Source of the DNA: Nymphaea colorata
Lineage: Eukaryota; Streptophyta; Magnoliopsida; Nymphaeales; Nymphaeaceae
Assembly: GCF_008831285.2 (NCBI RefSeq)
Contig: NC_045140.1
Location: forward strand, 10,662,505-10,726,504
Direction: 5' to 3'
DNA length: 64,000 nucleotides
Shown here: in pieces, positions 38,298-49,106 of the stretch
Layout: every line of letters begins with the position of its first letter
How positions within the stretch are numbered: position 1 is the first letter of the stretch
The notes under the pieces: model-generated
Databases searched by the model: none
Told to the model about the DNA's origin: nothing
Seen by the model: only the letters and a program-made list of their open reading frames with translations
Made by a program: the position numbers and the translations under genes

Positions 38298-39085
38298 TCA
38301 TAGGACAAAGGACGACTTAATATCTGAAATAAATAAAGAGTGCTTGATTCCATGGACAACTTGAACGTCTTTGCTTACGGCAATAATACAGGGGTACATA
38401 AGTAATGGACCGGCACAACATCCAATGCAAAGCCACATGAATTGTTTTAAAAAAATCTCGCTTGCATCACTCCCTGAAGGTTGAGTGGCTTTGATGGCAG
38501 AGTAAAAGGCTAAAACTAGAAACCCAATGGCCAAAAGGATATTTCCTAATAAACCAGCACTTATTAAGCGTTTCGGCAATACGGCAGATTACGAAAGTAC
38601 CAGAAATAAGATGAGAAATAAGATGACAAACAAGGAAGACAGGAAAGCAAAGACGTCAGCTAACATGAATTGGTCATAAGTTTTCGCACAGAAGACCGAG
38701 GTGCCGGCCGTCCCTTTGCATATCCGGGAATCATTTGAGTCGCCTTGTCAAAAGCCACCGGGAGGTGTTAGGGCTGCCTGGAACGTCACTGTCACTATGA
38801 GGGCCGCCACTATGATCGTGTTGTTTGCTAGCTTGGCCCGTGCTTTACTTTCTCGCTCCCTTTTAGCTTCAGTGGAGTCATCAGTGGCAGCAGGTACTGT
38901 GGACGCTGGGTTGTGGGAGGTCGCAACAACGGGCTCTGTGGACTGACGCGTCGCTAGGGCTGAGAAGCTTCCCCATTTCGTAGTCCTCGCTTCGTACGCT
39001 CCCAGTTAATCACTGGTTGAGGAGCTCACGTGGAGTGACATTGCACTTATTCGAGGCATTCAGGTCCACCGGACTATCACTGATA
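38298..39085 (-). pseudogene. ANK-PGG gene, C-terminal PGG/membrane exon
   Basis: Reading the minus strand downward from 39085: SPVDLNASNKCNVTPRELLN continues an ankyrin repeat and ends at a stop. After frame changes comes ESKARAKLANNTIIVAALIV, then TVTFQAALTPPGGF, the hallmark PGG motif of plant ankyrin membrane proteins (about 38840-38755). Next, with one stop directly after the motif, come YDQFMLADVFAFLSSLFVIL and another stop. Two more hydrophobic segments follow: SAGLLGNILLAIGFLVLAFY and FMWLCIGCCAGPLLMYPCII. Such proteins (ACD6, ITN1 and relatives) sit in the plasma membrane and act in salicylic-acid defence or stress signalling. Two stops and at least one frameshift make this a pseudogene. 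Confidence 0.85.
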
Positions 39086-40132
39086 CGAATTCTAGTTACA
39101 TGTTCTAGTTACATGCAATTAAACACATCTGATTTACGTGTTTGACTTTGAAAAGGCAGGCACCTAAAGGTTTTCGGATATTTTACTGGATCCGACTTAA
39201 TTAGTTACATCTTCTTCGATCCTATTTAGACTCAGATTCACGTTCCGGCTCAAATTTTTGAAACCGATCCAGATTTATCTAACATAATTGTCGGTGTTAC
39301 CCGACTGTCTACTTTCACATATAGATTTCAAATTTGGTCATTTAAACCGTATGTGGAGCCCGATAAGGCTGATTTATATCCATTTCACATTCATGGTGCC
39401 TATAATTTGTACTTAAAATCAACAAACTAGTATCAGGAAAGATAATTTGTATTTAATGCATTCTTCGTCTCTCACATATCATGAAACATGTATCTCCTTG
39501 TCGATCGCTTTGACAAATGTTGGCATCTAAACTTCAAGTTTTTTGCTCGGAAATGTATGAGCAGTTCATTCGTTGTTAATTTGCACATATAAAAAAAAAA
39601 ATAAACATAAACATAATCAATCTAAACTTGATTTCTCGGGTAATGGTTTGACATGTCAATTTTGATCCGTCAAATTATTTTGATCCTAATAATGTGTATC
39701 TCTCTTATTAAAGCATGTATATAAACTCGCTAAATGGTCAGGTATAATATTGCAAGTTTTAGAATCTCTGTACCGAGAAAATAAAATACTATAAAAAATT
39801 GTCTGATGATTACGGGTGAACATGCAGCAAGTTAACCGACCGCTCATAAAAGGACTGAAATCTCCTCCCTTCCTCCTCCTCTTGCTTCAAGGTCCAGGGC
39901 ACGTGACTTTGGAGCCGCACGGTGTGCCTTCAGCTTGGCACCGCACCGCACCAGCCTGTCGGCCTTACCGATTACACTATGGCGAACTTAGCTGCATGTT
40001 GATGAAGAACTTCTCTGACAGGAAAAAGAGAAGGAAAGAAACGCCTAGGCAGGGAGGGTACAAGTGTGACCTCTGATGCAGGAAAAGATGCATCCCTAAT
40101 TTGGGTTTGACGAAAACATGGGCACAAGATTC
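39086..40132. other. Remaining intron part of the ANK-PGG gene (3' side)
   Basis: Lies between the PGG exon and the copia insertion. It holds the 34-bp segment CAGCCTGTCGGCC, TTACCGATTACACTATGGCGA (39951-39984), which recurs at 45751-45784 on the other side of the insertion. Confidence 0.55.
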
Positions 40133-40579
40133 TGATGAAAGTTAATGCAAAATTAATGCAGCTGCCTTTATGAAGAAGGTGAACGGTTTAACTTTTGGGT
40201 TCTCCAAAAGTTCCATCGTTCTAAGACATGTGCCCTATTTTAAATTTCAGTTTTTTGTTTTTAATATGGTCATTATATTTTCAGTTTTCTGTTTTTAATA
40301 TGTCCATAATGACCATAGTGGAGTTACCAAGAGTCAATGTCATTTATTTTTCAGTTTTTTCTTACATGTATATATATGGCCCTTTGGGTTGGCTAAATGT
40401 GTGAGAAAAAGCATTTCAAGTGTGCTCCAAATTTTTAGTGCGTGTGCTCTTATCACATGTCGTGCCTTTGTGATCACTTGTAGAAACAAGTGCTCGATTA
40501 GTGTGTTGTGTTCTTGTGTTGTGTCATTCACAGGAGCATAAGAAGAGGAAGTGCAGACAGGTCATTCCTTTTGCTAACA
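40133..40579 (+). repeat. 5' LTR of the copia element
   Basis: TGATGAAAGTTAATGC to CCTTTTGCTAACA, 447 bp, TG...CA ends. TATATATGG near 40370 is a candidate TATA region of the U3 promoter. It differs from the 3' LTR by about four substitutions and one indel (for example TTCTAAGAC/TTCCAAGAC and GTGCGTG/GTGTTGTG). Confidence 0.97.
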
Positions 40580-40580
40580 G

Positions 40581-40592
40581 TGGTATCAGAGA
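40581..40592 (+). other. Primer-binding site, initiator-Met tRNA
   Basis: TGGTATCAGAGA one base after the LTR. It matches the complement of the plant initiator methionine tRNA 3' end except for the last base shown. Confidence 0.93.
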
Positions 40593-40704
40593 CAGGTCGA
40601 TTGTGTTGTCGTGATTGTTGGTAAAAGTGCAAAAGAGAGGCCTGCAAGGTAAAATCTGCACATAACTTGTTCGACAAAATTTCTGTGAGAAATTTTTGTT
40701 CATT

Positions 40705-41610
40705 ATGGCTAATGGCATGTCCACTTCAAATGTTTTTCAATCGCTCATATCGGTATTTAGTGGTGATAATTATGGTTTTTGGAGCATAAAAATGAAGACC
40801 TTCTTTTTGTCACAAGATCTTTGGGATTTAGTTGAAAATGATTATATAGAAAGTGCAGAGAGATCAAAACAAGGAGAAAAGACAGTTGAATCAAGAGAGC
40901 AACAGAAGAAGGATTCATAAGCCTTGCTTGTTCTTCAACAAGCTGTAAGTGAAACTATCTTTCCTCGAATTGCTGGTGCTACTAGTTCAAATGAAGCTTG
41001 GACTATTCTCAAGCAAAAATATCATGGTGATAAGAAGGTAATGACAGTGAAACTCCAAATCCTCCGTAAAGAGTTTGAGACATTGTTTATGAAAAACAAT
41101 GAATCAGTCCAAGATTTTTTTTCAAGAGCTTTCATAATTATAAATGAGATGAAAACCTTTGGAGAGGTTGTTAGCAACCAGAAAATTGTAGAAAAAATAT
41201 TGAGGAGCTTACCGCCTAAATTTGATCATGTGGTTACAGCTATAGAAGAGTCTAAGGATTTGACTGCATACTCTACTAATGAATTATTGGGTTCTCTTTT
41301 AGCCCATGAACAAAGAATGAACAGGTCAACTGAGAAAAGTGTTGAACAAGCATTCCAAGCTCAAGTCAAGTTGGATGACTTTAGCAAAGAGAGAAAGGGA
41401 GCAACTGTACGAAAGAATGCATATCGTGGGCGAGGTAGAGGTAACTATCGTGGACGTGGATGAGGAAGATTTGAGGCAGTCCGAAACAAGTCAGAAGGAG
41501 GTGATACTAACAATAAAAAACATGCCCACAAAAACAGGTATTGTGTTTTTTGCAAAAGAAATGGTCATACTGAAGCGTATTGTTGGGATAAAGCAAAACA
41601 ACAAGCTAAT
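40705..41610 (+). pseudogene. Copia Gag, two premature stops
   Basis: ATG at 40705 opens MANGMSTSNVFQSLISVF, then SGDNYGFWSIKMKTFF, the N-terminal signature of plant copia Gag. The UBN2-type core includes AWTILKQKYHG and SVQDFFSRAFIIINEMKTFG. An RGRGRGNYRGRG stretch and the CCHC zinc knuckle YCVFCKRNGHTEAYCW (about 41550-41590) follow. Stops at 40918 (TAA) and 41461 (TGA) fall in the same frame, so only two codons break an otherwise continuous reading frame. Gag forms the cytoplasmic virus-like particle and the knuckle binds RNA. Confidence 0.92.
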
Positions 41611-43674
41611 GTAGTGGAAGAGAAAGCAGAAGATGGTAACTTATTTTTTACTCATACAGAGTCAAATGAAAATATTGATCATGTATGGTTTTTAGATAGT
41701 GGATGCAGTAATCATATGACAGGAAAGAGAGGCTTGTTTTGTGACATTGATGAATCGTTGAAGCAACAAGTTCGACTTGGAGACAACAAAAAGGTGCAAA
41801 TTGATGGTAAAGGCACAATTGAGATATCAATTAAAGGTGGTACTAAAAGGTTGGTACATGATGTTTATTATATACCTGGATTAACATATAACTTACTAAG
41901 CGTTGGACAGTTAGCACAAAAAGGATATTTGATTTCATTTCATGATGATGTATGTGAAATCAAAAAGAAATGTTCTACCATGCCACCTATAATAGTGCAC
42001 ATGACAAAGAACAAAATGTTTCCAATCGAGCTTTCACACTTTGATGCATATGCCTTAGTAGCAGACATGAATAAAGTGTCTAAGTTATGACACTTAAGAT
42101 ATGGACACTTGCACTACAATGGACTGAAGTTATTGGGGCAGAAAAAATTAGTTGTTGGTTTACCTCATCTTACCAATAATGAAGATATTTGTGAAGCATG
42201 TGTGTATGGAAAACAACATCGTCTTCCATTTCCAGTTGGGAAAGTATGGAGAGCAAAAACTCCTTTAGAATTAGTGCATGCTGACATTTGTGGACCAACA
42301 AGAACTCCATCTCTGAATAATAGTAGATATTTTTTACTATTCACTGACGATTTTTCTCGCATGAGTTGGGTGTTTTTTCTTGTTGAAAAATCCGAAGCCT
42401 TTGAAAAATTCAAGGAATTTAAAGTGTTTGCAGAAAAAGAATGTGGGCGACCTATAAAAAAATTTCGTACTGATAGAGGGGGAGAATTTTTGTCAAATGA
42501 TTTTGACAATTTTTGCAAATTACATGGCATACATAGACAGTTGACAATAAGAAAAACTCCTCAACAAAATAGAGTAGCTGAAAGAAAAAACCGTATAGTG
42601 GTAGAGATGGCTCGTAGCATGTTGAATGAGAAGCATCTTCCAAATGAGTTTTGGGCTGAAGCAGTAGCTACAGCTGTGTATCTTCTCAACATATCACCAA
42701 CCAAAGCAGTCTGCAATATGACTCCATATGAAGCATGGTGGAATAAAAAACCTGATGTAAGTAATTTGAAAGTTTTTGGATGCATTGCCTACTCTCTGCT
42801 TGATTCTAGTAGTCGAGACAAAATGGATAAAAAGAGTGAGAAATGTATTTTTGTGGGTTATAGTAATAACTCAAAAGGTTATAGACTATACAATCCAGAA
42901 ACAAAGTCTTTAATTATTCGGCGTGATATCATTTTTGATGAGAATGGATCATGGGAGTGGACAACAATAGAAGATCAACATATTCCATTTGTTGATTCAA
43001 CTTCTCACTCAAATGCATCAACGTCAAGTGCTACTCATTCAAAAGAGACCAATTCAGATCATGAAGAAGATGTCGAAATAATTACAGATGAGTCTTCTCC
43101 ACCAAGAAAGGTACGATCTCTAGATGATATATATGCTTCTTGTTCATTTGCTTTTATGGTAATTGAACCATCATGTTATGAGGAAGCATGTGGTAAAGAA
43201 GAATGGGAAAAAGCAATGCAAGAAGAGATCGATACAATTAAGAGAAATAATACATGGCAACTAGTAGATTTACCACAAGGAAAGGAACCTATAAGTGTGA
43301 AATGGGTTTACAAATTGAAATATAATGTTGATGGAGATCTGCAAAAATACAAGGCCAGACTAGTCGTCAGAGGGTATGTACAAAAATATGGCATTGAGAT
43401 TATTAGGCTAGTATTGGCACTTGCAGCTCACTTAAAATGGAAGGTATTTCAATTTGATGTCAAATCTGCTTTTTTGAATGGTGCTTTAGAAGAAGATGTA
43501 TATGTACATCAACCACAGGGCTTTGTCATAAGTGGACATGAGAAGAAAGTGTATAAGTTGAAGAAGGCCTTTATGGCCTCAAGCAAGCACCAAAAGCATG
43601 ATATGGGAGACTTGACACATATCTTCACAAAAATGGGTTTCGACGTTGTGAGAGTGAACCCACATTATACTTAA
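41611..43674 (+). pseudogene. Copia Pol: protease, integrase, start of RT
   Basis: Same frame as gag, as expected for a single copia polyprotein. Protease: VWFLDSGCSNHMTG (near 41685), with the catalytic DSG. After a TGA stop at 42088 the GAG-pre-integrase domain runs to CEACVYGKQHRLPF. Integrase core: VHADICGPT, FRTDRGGEF and the Glu-containing QQNRVAERKNR. RT begins EEWEKAMQEEIDTIKRNNTW. After VVRGYVQKYGIEI a conserved block just before the first catalytic region is missing (near 43400). The frame is lost near 43590, where the KKALYGLKQAP-type block is damaged. Confidence 0.93.
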
Positions 43675-43691
43675 AAAATGAAGGCATTGAT

Positions 43692-44656
43692 ATGCTTGTG
43701 GTATGTGTTTATGTAGATGACATTATCTACATGGGATCAAGTGATGTGCTCATTCAAGAATTCAAGGACAGTATGATAAGTGAGTTTGAAATGACAGGTT
43801 TGGGTTTATTGCATTTCTTTCTTGGTCTTCAAGTTGTCCAAACAAATAATGGTATTTTTATCTCTCAAGAAAAATATGCATTAAGCCTACTTAAGAAGTA
43901 TAAAATGTTAGATTGCAAGTCGTGCTCTACTCCTATGAATGCAGGTGAAAAGTTGACTTTGTCTGATGGGACTGCTAAAGCCAATGAAACATTGTTTAGA
44001 GGTCTAGTTGGTGGCTTGTTATATTTGACTCATACACGACCAGATATTTTATTTGCTGTCAGCTTAGTATCCAGATTCATGCACAATCCATCATTACACC
44101 ATTTGGGGGCAGCAAAACATGTTTTGCGTTACATCCGTGAAACTACTAAATATGGAATTTGGTATAAATCAGATGTTTGTTTTAACTTACTTGGTTACAC
44201 TGATAGTGATTGGACAGGAGCTGTAGATGATCGAAGGAGCACAAGCGGTTATGTCTTTACACTTGGATCAGGTGCTATATCATGGTGTTCAAAGAAGCAA
44301 AGTACGACAACATTATCATCTTCAGAAGCGGAGTATATTGCTGCATCTGCAGCTACTTGTCAGGCAATTTGGATGCGTCGAGTTTTGGAAGATCTTGGTC
44401 AAAGTCAAACTGAAGGGACACCAATTCATTGTGACAACAAGGCAACTATGGCAATGACAAGAAATCCGATTTACCACGGACGGACAAAACATATTGAACT
44501 TCGTCATCATTTCATTCGTGAGATTGTTGGTAAAGGTCAAATTGTGTTGAAGTATTGCTCAACCAATGAGCAAGTTGCGGATGGATTTACAAAGGCACTT
44601 TCATACCCAAAATTTATGAAGTTTCGATCTCACCTTGGTGTTTCAGACTTTGCATT
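43692..44656 (+). pseudogene. Copia Pol: RT second half and RNase H
   Basis: A different frame from the upstream part. It starts at MLVVCVYVDDIIYMGSSD, containing the YVDD catalytic motif, and continues with the RT thumb. RNase H follows with GYTDSDWTGAVDDRRSTSG, SSSEAEYIAAS and the ending NEQVADGFTKALS. The frame is open over 328 codons to TAA near 44676. When intact, RT and RNase H turn element RNA into cDNA inside the particle. Confidence 0.95.
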
Positions 44657-44665
44657 AAGGGGGAG
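44657..44665 (+). other. Polypurine tract of the copia element
   Basis: AAGGGGGAG immediately before the 3' LTR, the priming site for plus-strand cDNA synthesis. Confidence 0.92.
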
Positions 44666-45113
44666 TGATGAAAGTTAATGCAAAATTAATGCAGCTGCCT
44701 TTATGAAGAAGGTGAACGGTTTAACTTTTGGGTTCTCCAAAAGTTCCATCGTTCCAAGACATGTGCCCTATTTTAAATTTCAGTTTTTTGTTTTTAATAT
44801 GGTCATTATATTTTCAGTTTTCTGTTTTTAATATGTCCATAATGACCATAGTGGAGTTACCAAGAGTCAATGTCATTTATTTTTCAGTTTTTTCTTACAT
44901 GTATATATATGGCTCTTTGGGTTGGCTAAATGTGTGAGAAAAAGCATTTCAAGTGTGCTCCAAATTTTTAGTGTTGTGTGCTCTTATCACATGTCATGCC
45001 TTTGTGATCACTTGTAGAAACAAGTGCTCGATTAGTGTGTTGTGTTCTTGTGTTGTGTCATTCACAGGAGCATAAGAAGAGGAAGTGCAGACAGGTCATT
45101 CCTTTTGCTAACA
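44666..45113 (+). repeat. 3' LTR of the copia element
   Basis: 448 bp, TGATGAAAG to GCTAACA, about 99% identical to the 5' LTR by direct comparison. GATTC follows at once. Confidence 0.97.
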
Positions 45114-45118
45114 GATTC

Positions 45119-46300
45119 CTCACTTCTGCATTCCAGATGAACACCGTATAAGGAAAAGTTTGACGGCCTATAAAACAGTGGCAGATGAGAGAGGGAGAAT
45201 CTTCTTCTCGCTTCTTCGCTTCCTGTGAGAAAGATTTGCTGTTCATGTTTATCATTTTACAGGGGGATGGAAGGAGTGAAGGAAGCGGTCTTCTTCTGAT
45301 CTCCGTAAGAGAAGTGTTGTTGTTGTTGTTAATATCTTCTTAGATAGATTCTGAGCTTCCTTTTTCTTACTCTCTGTTACATTTTCTCTTCATTTTTTTG
45401 CAGCTTTGTTTCTTAGGTATTGGGTACACAGAGTGTGGCAAGTATAAGGAATTCCTGTTGCTTCAAAGTAAGTTTTTCTAGGCATTTCAATTGGTCCTTC
45501 TGTATCGCTGCATTTTTGTCTCTGATGCGACCGTTTGTGTGTGTGCGTAGGAAGTTTTTCTGATCACTGTGGCCAAAGGTAACTCTTTTAGTTTGAATAA
45601 TCAATTTCGGCATCCTTTAGCTTTGTGGAAAGAAGAAAAATCATTACCTTGGTAACGCCATTTCCCGACCTCTCTCTGTCTCTCATCAGTAGTTCCGTTA
45701 ATAGATGGATGTATTAGTGCTTCCTGAATTGAAGTGATGACCAGGCACCAGCCTGTCAGCCTCACCGATTACACTATGGCGATTATATGATGATTCCCAA
45801 ATAAAAACTTGTCAAAATATTTTTTTGAAAAATAACTACCATGCACCCAACAATATTTTTTAATCTCGATCCCCAAGAATGAGAACTCATTCTTGGTTAT
45901 GTAATGAGTAAAAAGTTGTTTAAATTGTCCATTATGTCATAATGGAATTTCGCCTCTGACTTGGTTTTTATATGGCGGCAACTTAAATTTTCTTGTTCTA
46001 AAAGTTCCCCATCCCCGCTATTTATTGGTAAGAATTAAAAGGTCAACCGTTTGTTTTCAGAAGTGTTGTAGGTAGCAATGTTGGTGTTGTATGATTAGTT
46101 TGCTCACAAATACAGTTTAAGTATAATAAATTTAAAAAAGTTTAAAAGATTTTAAACACTATAATATATAAACATATATCGGTCTTATCGTACTGGCAAA
46201 GGGCCACTAGCTTCCAGGCAAAGGCTGAAAATAATGAACTAAGCAAACCGAAGACCACTTGCTTACACAGTTCCCGGTGCAGTGAAAGATTTCCACTTAC
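45119..46300. other. Intron part of the ANK-PGG gene (5' side)
   Basis: Starts (minus strand) at a consensus donor GTAAGT (46300-46295). No coding motif. 45751-45784 repeats the 34-bp segment found at 39951-39984; on the minus strand it reads GCCATAGTGTAATCGGTGAG, a tRNA A-box-like phrase, but no B box was found. Confidence 0.55.
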
Positions 46301-46841
46301 CTCTCTTAGGTTTCTTGCCGCTGCCAAATGCAAAGCGGTATTGCCGCTGCAATCTCCCTCATTGACCATACTTTGTACCTCTTCCAACCCCATCAAGAAC
46401 CCCACGACGCCTATCCTGTTCTCCTTCATGCTCAAATGTAAGACAGTCTCTCCTCTATTTGTTTTTTCCTTGAGGCACCAGGGGTGGACAGCTGCCCTTC
46501 ATGGCTGCAGCATGTGCCGGAAGTTGGCCATGCTTGTCCTTCAAAGAAGAGAGGTCGGGATCTACGGCCAGCAACAACTTGATGCCCAAGTGCCCCTTGG
46601 CTGCAGCCAAATGAAGTGGGGAGAACCCTGCTTCATTCAACTCGCTTGACAGCTCCGGCTTTAAACTCAGTACTTCACGAGTAAAGTTGACGTGCCCGTA
46701 GATGGCTGATATATGTAAGATATTGTTGCCGTTCGAATTTACTGTTTCTGAACTTTCCAGTATATGTTCATCTCCTGAGATCAGTTGTCTCAGTCTAAAC
46801 ATATCTCCAGCCAAAGCACACACGTACAACTTGGGATCCAT
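46301..46841 (-). pseudogene. ANK-PGG gene, ankyrin exon (ACD6/ITN1 type)
   Basis: ATG at 46841 opens MDPKLYVCALAGDMFRLRQL. Ankyrin units follow: NGNNILHISAIYGHVNF, AGFSPLHLAAAKGHLGI and HGQLPAHAAAMKG. A one-base shift near 46455 moves the rest (RGETVLHLSMKENR and SGNTALHLAAARNLRE) to another frame, and about 20 residues normal for the repeat before it appear missing. The exon ends at a perfect donor, GAG/GTAAGT. The matching C-terminal exon is at 39085-38298. Ankyrin repeats bind proteins; in this family they sit on the cytosolic side of a membrane domain. I chose this ATG because upstream sequence is hAT-derived. Confidence 0.88.
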
Positions 46842-46889
46842 TATCCCTTTTTTATTTTTGGAAAGGGGCAAGATGCGTGGTGTTAGGCA

Positions 46890-47956
46890 TAGGGCTGCAC
46901 AACGAGTCGAGCCAACTCGGGCTCGACTCGAACTCGCCCGAAAAAGCTCGACTCGAACTCGACTCGACTCGTACAAACCGGTTCATGAAACCGATTCACC
47001 GGTTTAGGGTTAAGAGTTAAAACGAAACGTCGAAAGCCAATCTTCCCTTCACGTCTTGAATTTCTTCTGGCTTCTCTCTCTCTTCTCGATTTCTCATCTT
47101 CCCACTTCCATCGACCACGACCGTGAAATCGTCTTCCCTCTTCCGTCGACCACGACCGCCAGACGAGATGAGGTCACGAGTGAGGACCAAGGTCCACGGC
47201 CTTGGGTCTTCCATGATCCATCCAGAAGGGGAAGGCCGAAGGGGTGATGCGGCGAAGCGCGGCAGCCAGCAGCGGAGCAGCCGGCAGGGCGGCGGGCAGC
47301 AGGCGGCAGGTTTTCTTGTTCTTCTTCTTCTTGAATCGTTTCTTCGTCGGTTGGGTTTTCATTTTTCCCCCTTCTTCAAGCACTGGGTCTCGCTTGCGTG
47401 GTCGGTGACTTTCCCCCTTCTTCAAGCGCCTGGGTCTCACTTGCGTGGTTGGTGATGCGTGACCTTTGTCCCGGACTCCCGGTTAGGGTTTATCTTCTCC
47501 CTCGTTTTTTTTTTTGGTTTATTGCTTTTGACTTTTTTGTGGCTTCCAAATGAATTCATATTCTGGTGGATGGAGGCGTTTGGCTTCCGTGTGTTGAATC
47601 TTGTGGTGTTTTCTAATTTGTTGTTATTGATAGTAAATTCGTTGTTCTCGTTTTTGTGTGTTGTTTTTACATGTAATGTGGACTGATTACATTTTTTTCA
47701 TCTCTGCTTTGCTGTTATTGTCATGTGAACATTTCATCTCTGTTTTGCTGTTATTGTCCTGTGGTGTTCATGAGAAAACGAGTTAAGCGAGTTACGCGAG
47801 TTGAGCTCGACTTTGTGTAATCGAGTCGAGGTCGAGCTTGTGTTAGGGAACTCGACTCGAGTTCGAGTCGAGTTTGAGCTCGAGCTCAAGCTCTTTGAGT
47901 CGAGTCGAGCTCGAGCTGGGCGAGCTCGAGCTCGACTCGGCTCGTGTGCAGCCCTA
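46890..47956. mobile_element. Non-autonomous hAT element in the ANK gene leader
   Basis: Begins TAGGGCTGCACAACGAG and ends CTCGTGTGCAGCCCTA, an inverted repeat with the first 12 bases perfect. It is flanked by identical 8-bp copies of GTTAGGCA (46882-46889 and 47957-47964), the hAT signature. Subterminal regions are packed with CTCGA/TCGAG repeats in both orientations, about 80 bp on the left and 180 bp on the right. The 1067-bp element has no transposase. Its middle (47050-47460) is more GC-rich with short open frames and may include captured sequence. Confidence 0.93.
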
Positions 47957-48069
47957 GTTAGGCAGACGCTGAACAGAGGCTTCGAACAACCTTACAAATC
48001 AAAGAAGAGGGTAAACCTCTCTCTCAATGTACAGATGTGAAGGCGCAAAAAGGCATCTCACTTCCTCGG

Positions 48070-48077
48070 TTTATATA
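48070..48077 (-). promoter_or_regulatory. Candidate TATA box of the ANK-PGG gene
   Basis: Minus strand TATATAAA in the context GTTATATAAACCGAGG. It points toward the ankyrin exon, about 1.23 kb away, of which 1.07 kb is the hAT insertion; without it the spacing to the ATG would be about 160 bp, normal for a plant leader. Transcription would start near 48045. Position and motif are the only evidence. Confidence 0.5.
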
Positions 48078-48384
48078 ACATTTCCAGAGCCAGCTAGTCA
48101 ATCTCTAACGTCAATGCTCATAAGCCATGTAGTGGTACAGAGCTCGAATACAGAAATTAAGCATACGGACTTACGTGGTTCACCTGTTGGCCGGACTTGA
48201 TCTCATGCTTGTCAATTAAAAGTGAAACTAAAAACTAATTAACCACAATTGCATTACTTAGGGGTTGACGTGCATATAGTTAGGGCTGAAGAAAGTTAAC
48301 TATTTTTACTTATAAGTGCTCCCAATTAGAAGTCATATATGGCACCTTTGGATTGTCGAATATAATTAAAGCTTGCCTTGATGG

Positions 48385-49091
48385 TGTTGTCGGCCGACTG
48401 TGTCTGGCCCGGCCAGGCCAGTAAAAGGTGATGCTGCTTGGCCAGCTTAGGCATAGTTGGAAGGCATGTGGGATTCAATCGCGCACCGAGTCTAGCAGAA
48501 AGCAATGCACGTGAAATGTGCAACGCAGTGGTGCGACAACAAGGCGTTTCAATGCATCAAGATCAGCGGTCCCTTTGGAAGTGCAAGTCCGTCGTTGTGG
48601 AATCCAGTGGGTTCCCCACGCGTAGTGTTTGGATACACAAGAGGGTGCGCGTGGGTTAGGGGCAATTCTCTAGTGGGCGCATACGCTGTGTTCCACAACC
48701 GCGTAAAGTCATGCAGGGTGAGCAAGTGAATGCTCATCGTCGAGTAGGGCGATGGTCGGCCGCCTTACTTAATGACATATAGTCGTCAACTGGCTTCGAC
48801 TGGGGACTTCCTCCCAAGGGAAGTCTACCCCCACCCAGATTTCGTTTGGATGTAGATAGGAACTTGGAGGAATGGCGAAGTTCTGACAGGGCCTCATGGC
48901 CACGGCTTGCCGATAGCCGACAATGGGATAAACCTATGTGATGGTGTGCCGAGTGCTTAGCATTCATCGTCTAGTCCATAGTCCCGAAGAAAAGATGAAT
49001 GCTTCCGCTAGCTTAAGAGAGAGACGGCTGGCCGAAGGGTTTGGGGAACGCCTTCGGCGCCGCGTGGGCTGGAGAAACATGGCCCGTGACA
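48385..49091 (+). repeat. 5' outer LTR (family B)
   Basis: TGTTGTCGGCCGACTGTG to GGCCCGTGACA, 707 bp. Aligns over its full length with 54708-55416 at about 94-95% by eye. TG...CA ends. Confidence 0.96.
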
Positions 49092-49093
49092 AC

Positions 49094-49106
49094 TGGTATC
49101 AGAGCC
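49094..49106 (+). other. Primer-binding site 1, initiator-Met tRNA
   Basis: TGGTATCAGAGCC two bases (AC) after the outer 5' LTR, a full match to the usual plant initiator-Met priming site. Confidence 0.95.

Larger units (their letters stand above)
40133..45113 (+). mobile_element. Complete Ty1/copia retrotransposon, recently inserted
   Basis: The element is bounded by 447/448-bp LTRs and flanked by the 5-bp duplication GATTC (40128-40132 and 45114-45118). It carries a primer-binding site, gag, protease, integrase, RT and RNase H in copia order, and a polypurine tract. The LTRs differ at only about five positions, so insertion is recent. Three in-frame stops and an RT deletion with frameshift mean this copy could not have moved by its own proteins. 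It lies in the intron of the minus-strand ankyrin pseudogene, opposite in direction. Confidence 0.97.

Noticed and set aside
45751-45784. tRNA gene
   Set aside because: Only an A-box-like phrase; no B box, anticodon arm or acceptor pairing.
46341-47007. Plus-strand open frames opposite the ankyrin exon
   Set aside because: They are antisense to clear ankyrin repeats on the minus strand and have no similarity of their own.
47056-47455. Plus-strand open frames inside the hAT element as a gene
   Set aside because: Short, overlapping in different frames, and not similar to hAT transposase or other proteins I know.
48438-48737. Open frames on both strands in the outer gypsy LTR
   Set aside because: Repeated in the 3' LTR with different breaks; LTR sequence, not genes.
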